Shown here: positions 56,476 to 64,000 of the stretch, in pieces
How the letters are laid out: every line of letters begins with the position of its first letter
Position numbering within the stretch: position 1 is the first letter of the stretch
From: Diaporthe sp. PMI_573
Taxonomy: Eukaryota > Ascomycota > Sordariomycetes > Diaporthales > Diaporthaceae
Direction: 5' to 3'
Length of the DNA stretch: 64,000 nt
Assembly (NCBI GenBank): GCA_021399435.1
Contig: JAJTUP010000008.1
Coordinates: 1,302,001 to 1,366,000 of the forward strand
Program-made: the position numbers and the translations under genes
Notes under the pieces: generated by a model
Told to the model about the DNA's origin: nothing
Databases searched by the model: none
Seen by the model: the letters and a program-made list of their open reading frames with translations, nothing else

Positions 56476-57800
56476 CTATGAATTCGTCCTTTTAAGCCCA
56501 TTCCGTCCGACCCGCTCGCTGACGGGTATCCCGCCACCCGAGAACCGATATCTCGGCCAGAACACCTCGCGCAGGTTATCCCAGAAACCTAGATCGTACA
56601 GGTTATCCACATCTTGAAGACCCTTCGGCCGTTCCCACTCCCCGACGCCGGGAATGTTGGTGCTGTCTACCCTGGGCGGGTTCCCACTCTCGGTCCTGAT
56701 CAGGATCTGCTCTGCCTCGTGCGGCCACCTCGTCCAGGCAGGCTCGATGCGAAGATCCTTCTGTCGCGTTAGGCTCATGCGCCGCTTGAAGGCGTAGCCC
56801 TCGTCAATCTCGAGCTTCCAGTCGGACCATTTCATGGACTCGTTGGTCGTGGTGCCTGCGTAGACCATGTAGAGGTTGTACAGGAAGAGACCCCACACGA
56901 GCGGGGACGTGAGCGCCGTCAACATTGTCACGCTCCCCATGCCGACGTTGTCCTGCAGCCCCCAGGTCCAGAGGACAAAGTACGAGGTCCAACTGTAGCC
57001 CTTGGCCGACGGTGGCCAGATGGAGAAGTCTGGGGAGCGCGCCTTCATCTTGGCGCTGAGAAGTGACAGGCCGATGTATGAGCCGTAAGCCGTCAAGATC
57101 GCTGTGCTGAGTAGCAGAAGGATGAACCAGTGCAGGTTGCCCTCCCCGACGCAGCCGTTGATGAATATGCAGTGGTGGTCCGCCTTCGCAATGCAGTGCT
57201 TGCAAACAGCACAGTGCTTCGACCTTGCGGGTTTCAGGAGCTGGCATGTGCGGCATTTTGAGCCCGGATGGAACAGCGCGAAGTCATAAGGATAGTGGGC
57301 CATCTGCTTCACGTGGTTTTCTGGTGTGATATAGCCTGGGTCCGACGCTGAAGCGAGGTACAGGAAGATGTACGGGCAGGCGATGGCTGGCACGGCGAGG
57401 GCCTTCCGAAGAGGCCCAAGCTGCGGCCAGACGGTGGGCAGATACATGTATTCGCCGCCGACGAGGAGTGATATGAAGAATATCAACACAGTCGGATGTC
57501 TATCGTACATCATGTAATTGCCAAAACGGCGCATGGAAGACGATAGCCGGCCGGAGGTGATCTTCCGGTCTAGGGTCAGGAGGGAGTTTGGCAGTGTGAT
57601 CCACAGAAACCGGTGAAGCCATGCTATGGGGGTGCGCCTGGCAGTGGCAGGTCAGCTACGGCAGCCTAGAATGCCCCACGGCAGTGAGGTGGAGCTTGAT
57701 GTTATTCCTACCGGAGTGCTGGGAGGCGGCCAAAGAAGGCTACAAATGTCATGAACGAGATGAAAAGCACCAGAAGTGCGATGGTCGTAAAGGTCCCCAT
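56476..57800 (-). CDS. SWF1: Palmitoyltransferase SWF1 (DHHC family)
   Basis: Two exons, 57800-57712 and 57637-56476; 416 residues. Exon 1 encodes an N-terminal membrane anchor (MGTFTTIALLVLFISFMTF), joined by a 74-bp intron to RRTPIAWLHRFLWITLPNSL. Two further helices precede the DHHC cysteine-rich domain: CRTCQLLKPARSKHCAVCK and CIAKADHHCIFINGCVG, with catalytic Cys in DHHC. Two helices follow (LHWFILLLLSTAILTAYG and TMLTALTSPLVWGLF). The (T/S)x(E/D) motif and the final GGGIPVSERVG fit SWF1. ER-membrane enzyme that palmitoylates the juxtamembrane cysteines of SNAREs and other single-span proteins. Convergent with the GTPase gene (121 bp apart). Confidence 0.92.
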
Positions 57801-58780
57801 GGTTTCGGTTGTGTCGGATCCAGAAGAGATGTCACCAGGATCATTGTGTGAGCGTGATCGTGAGTATGAAGACTCGTATCAGCTAAATTTATCCCAATAA
57901 ACGCCGCCAGGGAAGAGGACGGTGATGACTGCGAGTGCTGTCACATGGGGCGGACGACGTTGACAGCTGAAGCAGGTAGCACGGGGGAGACAAGTGAGGC
58001 GGAGCTGTCAGGTCGATGGTGCAGGAACATCACACTCTCAGCTGTCGAAAGCCCCCGTCCGATCTCGAGGCACGGTGAGTGGGAGGTGGGCAAAGAGGTG
58101 GCCCGTTGATTGGGGGGGGACGGCTTCTCAGTCAGAAAGCAGCATGTGCTGTCTGGCAGCCTGCCTTCTCGTGTCCTCTTAGTCGCAATTTAGCATCAGC
58201 TCGCCCCGATATATGCTATGCATTTGCTCGGGGAAAAGCGGGGCGCGGGCCTCGAGATCCGCGTGAGAGCGCGAAACACTGCAACCTTGTCACGCGTCGC
58301 CATCACGCCGGAACCGATATCAAGGTGTGACTTTCTCTGGTATACGACGCCCGTTCGAAATCTCGATGACAAATTTGCCATGTCGCGTATTTATTGAGCG
58401 ATGCTGCACGCCATGACGAGATGGAATGAGTGCAGAAAGTCTCGCTTTTGAGGGATCTCACTTTCAACCTAGCAGCTCGTACCTTCCCACGCGGCAGACT
58501 CTCAAGTCAACCTTATCATTTCACAAAGGGGAACTACCGTCTCATGCACGCACTTTCCCCGCCTCTTGCTTTCATGATTAGGTTTCACCAACGGCCTACC
58601 ACTGCTACATATGTGCACTTCCTCCCGACATCTCAAACCCATCCTGAGGCCTCCCTCTCCTGACACGGAAGACAACAGTCCAACCAGAATCCGCCGTGAA
58701 GCAGTACTTCACTTATTCTTCCATCGCTACCCAGGGTTAGGGTCCCGTCCTGCCCGACAACGAGGACGACAACAGCCACA
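57801..58780. other. Divergent promoter region, SWF1 / RAP1
   Basis: 980 bp with no supported gene; short open frames only. Confidence 0.45.
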
Positions 58781-61700
58781 ATGCCCGTCGTGTATGACGG
58801 CACGGTGGGCAGCAGCCATGGCGACCTTTTCAGGGGCCTGAAGCTTTTCATCTCCTATCGTGTGCCTCAACGGGAGAGATGGGTCAACATTGTCAAGGTA
58901 GAAATGAGATATTCCATCCTGCAGCGGCCGGCCTTTTCACTGACGACCGCAGGGCAACGGAGGCGAAGTAGTCGTACTCGAGAGTCAGGCCGACATGCTC
59001 ATTGCCGACCACGTCAAGAGGAATGGTGCCCTTCCACCTCCTGGGTCATACTCGTGGAAGTGGATCGAATACTCAGTCAGGAACGGCTTCCTGCAAACCC
59101 AGGACGACTACCGAATCGAAGGAGCCCCAGCACGAGCCGCTGGAGCTTCCGCGCCTACGAAGGGCCAACGTGCTAAATTCACCAAAGAAGATGATGATCT
59201 CTTGGCAGACTTCGTATGGGAGAAGGAGAGACAAGGTAGCAAAATCAAGGGCAACGTGATCTTCCAGGAGCTCGATGAGAAGGTGAGCCTTACTTATTAA
59301 CGCCCGCTCACTTCGAGGATCGCGATTACTCATCTCATGCAGTATCCGAACCGTCATACGCCACAGTCATGGAGGGATAGATGGGTAAAGTATGTCTCGA
59401 ATCGCCCCCGTCCAAATGTGCCTCAAGAGAATCCACCGCCGGATGCCAGGCCGGGAGCTTCGCCTGCAGGTCACCGCCGTCCGGTCGACCAGCCGCCGCA
59501 GTCCCATGGCGGCCCATCAAATGTGCAATCCACCCCTGCCAGATCTCCAGACTCGACTCCCGGAAAGGAGGCACAAGGCAGAACCAGGTTCACCAAAGAA
59601 GATGACGAAGAACTGCTAAACATGATCCGAGAGACCCGCGGGATTGCCGCAGATAAAGGCAAACCGGTTAGGGGACTCGACGGGAACAAAATCTTTGAGG
59701 ACCTGGCAGCAAAGGCAAGTTCGATGTCACCGTCTCTGCATCACACATGCGTGCATATATCATGTCCGACTAACTGAACAATTAGAACAAGCGCCATTCA
59801 GCACACTCTTGGCGCAATCGGTGGGTAAGGCACTTGAAGGCTACGTTCGAGCAAGAAATTTTAGAAACACCGGACGAAGCAGAAGAAGTACCAGAAAGTC
59901 CAGCGGAGCCGCCCAAGCCGCAGACACGGGGATCTCGAGAAACCACGGCACCTCGGACCCAGGCCAAGGGCACCACGGCTTCGTCATCTGCAGCAGTCTC
60001 TGCACCGAAGCCGCCTACACCGCAGCGATCACGGCCGGGCTCCGATGACGAGAGGCTCAAGAGACAGGAAGAGCGCAAGAGAAGAGCCCGAGCGGCGGTG
60101 TTACTCCAACGGACATGGAGAGGTCATGTCTTCAGAAGAGATCGTGCTCAGCTCGAGTCCTCGATTGTGCCCCTACAGTCCCTCATAAGGGGGTACATAT
60201 TACGGATGAGGAAAGCGGAGAGACTACTTGACGTTCTGGAACGGAAAACCGAGCCACTCGAGGACGACCGTGACGAAGACGCCGAACAGTACGAGGACGC
60301 CCAGGAGGACCTGAACTCCGAAGTGGATGGGGATGATTCGAGCTTAAGGGATCAGTTTTACGAAGATCTTCGAGACTACATTGATGTGAGCGGCGCAGAG
60401 ATTGAGCCTAATCCTACCATCGATGGGCGCGAGATTGATCTATGGGAACTATATTCCATAGCAACTCAACAGGACTGCGCGGCCGAGAACCGTGATTGGA
60501 AGCAGGTCGCACAGCGGCTGGGCTTCGACTGGACGAGCCCAACGGGGTGCGCCAAGGAGTTGAGGGAATGCTACGACCGCAATCTAGCAGAGTTCGAGGA
60601 AGCCATCGGCTCCTACGATGATCAAGATGGAACGGCGGTGGCTGAAGACGAAAGGGTATCTCGTGGCAACGAAGAAGAGGCGCTGGTTCAAACATCGGAC
60701 GCTGTGACGGCGCCTAAGCAGCCTTCCCGAGCCCCTTTGTCTCCCATATACCGACCTTCTTCACCGATCGCAGGTGTGAAGCGATCCTTTCAGCAGTCAA
60801 ATGATTCACAATCTGAACTCGGTTATCCTTCGGACAGATCCAGCAAACGGCGACGGCGCGATCGGGAGACAGCAATTCCGCAAACACCGGAGCACAAGCT
60901 CAGATTTGCGGGAGGATCCAGCAGCCGTGCAGCCGTGCAGGACTGTTCCTCGCCATTGAAGTCTCGGGGTGCTGCAACAGAAGCCGAAGGCATGTATTCA
61001 ATGGACGATGCCGATGCTTTTCTGGACAATGATATCCATGATATCCAAGAGATCGACCAACTACCTGATCCCGCACCTGCCAGGAAAAGGAGATTCATTG
61101 AGCCTGAGACTCAGGACTTCGGACTTGCCATTGGCTGCGAAGCTGATGCTCGCCAGTCAACCGAAAGAGACAACAATGGCTACATGACAGACGAAGATGA
61201 TAATAGCCCCTCGCAGCAGCTTCGGTCCGAATTTGATGCATTTTCGAGCCCCGTGCGTCCCGTCCCGATTAGAGGCAACGGTGCTGTCTTTAGGTTTTCA
61301 AAGCCTTTCGCAGAGCCCAGGTCCAGGCCACCAGGAGGGCCGGCTAACAATACAAATACTTTTGTCTCTGGGACAGGAGATCACAGTGGATCTGCTGGGC
61401 ATGCAGTACGCAACAGTACCCCGAGCTTGAAAGCTACGAAGCGGTCACTGCCACAGCAATATCGGACGCAGCAAGCTGTTCCAGCTGCTGCACACCCTCC
61501 CGCTTCAGCTCCCATACGAGATGGAATCGCCGCACCGCCTCTCCAATCGAAGTCGCCGGCGATGGCTCGGCCCACAGGTGTACATCCAAACCACAGATCT
61601 GACGTTGTTAATCACCAGTCCAAGCAAAAAGTGTCTGCAACCTCCACATGGGCTGAGCAGTCGTCAGCACAACAGCACAATCCATCGAGGAAAACTCCCG

Positions 61701-62143
61701 CCTCTTCTGCACCTGTCCCAGGCCCAGCACGCACTGCACACAAAACCGATAGCCCTGAGTTCGGCGAAGAGTATGTCGACGCTCAATTCGAGCATTTTAC
61801 GGCCCTCGGCTATGGCATCCGTCAGATTGGACAAGCTTTGGAAGTGTCCTCTCTCCAACGTGGACCCATGACAGTTGCGCTTCAGTCACTTGCATCGGGA
61901 AAAGGCATACCTCAGAACGTGACCGGAGTATGGACAGACGAAGACGATGAGAAGTTGAGGAAGATCAGGGCGTACGATCGGAAGCAGAAAGCCGGAGTTG
62001 CGTCCTCGAGTTCCGGTGAAATGGCCAGGGAGAAGGCGAAGGTGGAGCGCTACAGAAGCGACTTGCTGACGAAGCATCAATCATGGTTTGCCCACAGGGT
62101 GGCATTCATGAATATGATGGACAGGGAGGCGGCTGCAAAATGA
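58781..62143 (+). CDS. RAP1: Telomere protein RAP1 (BRCT, two Myb, IQ, ARID-like, RCT)
   Basis: Four exons, 58781-58897, 58953-59282, 59343-59714, 59786-62143; 1058 residues. BRCT: LFRGLKLFISYRVPQRE to GSYSWKWIEYSVRNG. Myb 1: KFTKEDDDLLADF with TPQSWRDRWVKYV. Myb 2: RFTKEDDEELLNMI with SAHSWRNRWVRHL. Two IQ motifs follow (AAVLLQRTWRGHVFRRDR and IVPLQSLIRGYILRMRKAE, about 375-420), then an ARID-like helix domain (DLWELYSIATQQDC, DWKQVAQRLGFDW) and the RAP1 C-terminal domain (QFEHFTALGYGIRQIGQAL). Nuclear; binds telomeric DNA or the shelterin-like complex, controls telomere length and subtelomeric silencing. Intron 3 is a GC-AG intron (AAAG|GCAAGT..ATTAG|AACAAG), confirmed by perfect continuity of Myb 2. 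Confidence 0.93.
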
Positions 62144-62802
62144 GCGCCAGCTTGGTTTGGAGCGGATTCTCAAGTGTACGGCAACATGTGTACTTGGGGG
62201 TGGATGACTTGAGGCTTTCAACATTGATTTTGTTTCCACGATACCTAGCAGATACCCATCGGGGCTTCCCGTTTTATCAGCGGGTTGCCCTTGAGCTTTA
62301 CTCTAGTAATTAACCAAGATAATAGTAGCTGAAGCAATTCGATCAATACTGTAGACAGAGCATTCTGTCTCGCCCCAAGACGACGTCACACCTGCATTCT
62401 TCTGATTTCTGATCAGAGAATTTCGATTTGGTCTACTGCTGACAAGGTAGAGTTTCGGTCCTCATGATGCCTTCTTCGGGAATGAAGTCACAGACCAAAA
62501 GCGTGTGCCGTGGAACACAATGTGGACTGATTGAGTGACAGAGATATCATCTTGTCTATTCCCACCACATCCAAGACTTCATATGAAAGAGAGTCCTGCA
62601 GAAGTCGCAGGCAATATGTAAATATCTACATGAGAAGTGAAATCCGTCCGTGCCTCATAACGTAAAAAGCGTAAGGGGGTATCGTGTTAACTCAAAACCC
62701 GCCCACCGTCCTTTGTCTACTGCTCTGCTCTGCCCTGCTCCGTTCTCTCCTCCTCCCCGGCGCCCGCGTGGGCCTGCCTCTCTTTTTGTTGTTTGTTTTC
62801 TT
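62144..62802. other. Intergenic region between convergent genes
   Basis: 660 bp, no gene recognised; presumably two 3' UTRs and terminators. Confidence 0.45.
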
Positions 62803-64000
62803 TCACAATGATCCGACTCCCCTCTCCTCGAGGCTCTCGTCCCACCCGCCCGTCTCGAGCAGCCACCCGCCGACGCGCTCCTTGACGTGCGTGACCCTGT
62901 CGCCGAGGGCGCTCTTCCACTGGTCCTGCACGATACGGACCTTCTCCTGGAGGTCGTGCGTAAGCCTCCGGCCCTCCACCCTCTTGAACCCTTCGATCTC
63001 TTCCCTGCCGCGGCCGTCCTCCTCCATCACCCTCGCCTGCGCGGCGACCACAGCCTCCTTGACCTCGTGCAGCAGGCAGAACAGGTTCGTCTGCGACTCG
63101 ATGAACTGGTACGTCGACTTCTCCGAGTGCAGCACCAGGCTGAAGAAGTACTGCAGCGGGTGGTCGACGTAGCTCGGGTTCTCGACGATCTCGGCCTGGG
63201 GGATCTGGATGCGGAAGTCGGCGAGCGTGCGCCCGTCCCACTCTTCCTCGTGGTCCTCCTCGCCTCCCGGGCCCGGCCCGAGCGGCACCCGGTCCAGCAG
63301 CCGGCACAGCGGCGGCGCGATGTCCCAGAACGCAGACAGCTGCACCTCGACGCCGCGCACGACGTTCTCCTCCACGACGTCGTGGAACTCGCTCGTGCGC
63401 TGGAGCACCTCGCCGGCGAAGGCGAGGGCGCGCTTGCCCGCGTCCTCGGCGAAGAAGGCCGACGCGTGCGCCATCTTCTCCTCGTTGCCGGCCAGCCTGT
63501 ACGGCATGATGACCATCTCGCGGTACCGGTCGTTGCGGTCCGAGAGCAGGTCGTACACGGCGCGGTGCAGCAGCTCGCGCGCCTCGAAGATCCACTTGAG
63601 CAGCGTCAGCTTCTCCAGCAGCTCAGGGTGCTCGTCGCCCTCCTCCTGCGGCATGTTCGGGTTGGGCTCCCTCGTCTCCACGAAGAGCCGCGACCGGAGC
63701 TCATCGAAGAGGTGCGTGGCTTTCGTGATCCGCGACGTGAGGAGGTCGTTCAGCGGCACCACCACGTCGGTCTGGAAGCGCTCAAAGTCTTTCTTCTCAA
63801 GCTCCTTGGAGGTTTGCTTCTCGCTCTCACCCGAGTCTGCCTCGATCGCCGCGGCCTCGCTGTATGCCATTCGCCCCAAGCCAACTTCCTGCTGCAGGTT
63901 GGCGCGGAGGGCTTGTCGGCGCTTGGCTGCTGCTGTTTCGGCTTCATCGCGGAGAGCACGGCTGTCGCGATTGAAGCGATCCTTGGTCGCATCAACTTCG
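62803..64000 (-). CDS. Conserved fungal protein of unknown function, coiled-coil rich (5' end outside window)
   Basis: Reads leftwards; the frame is open from the window edge to the stop at 62803-62805 without an intron, about 398 residues of C-terminal part. The visible start is a charged, Ala/Arg-rich coiled coil (RALRDEAETAAAKRRQALR), then an acidic stretch and ERFQTDVVVPLNDLLTSRI, KLTLLKWIFEARELLHRAVYD, PYRLAGNEEKM, GVEVQLSAFWDIAPPLCRLL and YQFIESQTNLFCLLHEVKEAV. These blocks look like those of a conserved, predicted helical protein of filamentous ascomycetes that I cannot name. No signal peptide, membrane segment or catalytic motif is seen in this part. Strong G/C bias at third positions, like MRX8 and the core region. 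Confidence 0.75.
   Translation of the reverse strand, partial: EVDATKDRFNRDSRALRDEAETAAAKRRQALRANLQQEVGLGRMAYSEAAAIEADSGESEKQTSKELEKKDFERFQTDVVVPLNDLLTSRITKATHLFDELRSRLFVETREPNPNMPQEEGDEHPELLEKLTLLKWIFEARELLHRAVYDLLSDRNDRYREMVIMPYRLAGNEEKMAHASAFFAEDAGKRALAFAGEVLQRTSEFHDVVEENVVRGVEVQLSAFWDIAPPLCRLLDRVPLGPGPGGEEDHEEEWDGRTLADFRIQIPQAEIVENPSYVDHPLQYFFSLVLHSEKSTYQFIESQTNLFCLLHEVKEAVVAAQARVMEEDGRGREEIEGFKRVEGRRLTHDLQEKVRIVQDQWKSALGDRVTHVKERVGGWLLETGGWDESLEERGVGSL

Noticed and set aside
62717..63595. 292-codon minus-strand frame rich in Arg/Ala
   Set aside because: Out-of-frame shadow of the GC-rich unknown gene at 62803-64000.

Overview
The window is nuclear DNA of a filamentous ascomycete (Pezizomycotina, most likely a Sordariomycete). 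Evidence: short GT-AG introns (about 50-100 bp) in nearly every gene, fungal-only families (Zn2Cys6 regulator, AA9 LPMO, LysM effector, NACHT-WD40 NLR), and transposon copies whose reading frames are riddled with TAA/TAG stops, the mark of repeat-induced point mutation (RIP). Exon limits below come from reading by eye and joining frames at splice motifs; no alignment was run.

1-18.6 kb resembles a secondary-metabolite cluster in decay. It holds an AsaB-like hydroxylase/desaturase (cut by the window edge), a 2OG-Fe(II) oxygenase, an M20 amidohydrolase, an FAD monooxygenase, an MFS transporter with an apparent frameshift, an intervening AA9 LPMO, a P450 pseudogene that has lost its heme cysteine, an RTA1-like fragment and a Zn2Cys6 regulator. 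No PKS, NRPS or terpene synthase is in view.

18.6-40.2 kb is a repeat-rich island. Its core is a complete but dead Ty3/Gypsy chromovirus (19873-28094; 194-bp LTRs, AAAAT target duplication) on the minus strand, nested inside an older repeat here called R3. R3 occurs as two well-preserved inverted copies about 20 kb apart and in decayed forms; its right end is shared with a Tc1/mariner remnant. Between the repeats sit an intact sterol-glucosyltransferase-like gene, an intact secreted GH3 beta-glucosidase and pseudogene pieces (a second GH3 and a P-loop kinase).

40.7-53.7 kb is accessory coding DNA: a glutathione S-transferase, a secreted two-LysM protein, a second MFS transporter, a large NLR (serine hydrolase-NACHT-WD40) and a fructosamine-kinase-like protein with an altered catalytic loop.

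54.3-64 kb is compact conserved housekeeping DNA: FMC1, an EngB-type mitochondrial GTPase (MRX8), palmitoyltransferase SWF1, telomere protein RAP1 (BRCT, two Myb, two IQ motifs, ARID-like, RCT; one GC-AG intron) and the 3' part of a conserved fungal protein of unknown function. The change from accessory to core lies near 54 kb.
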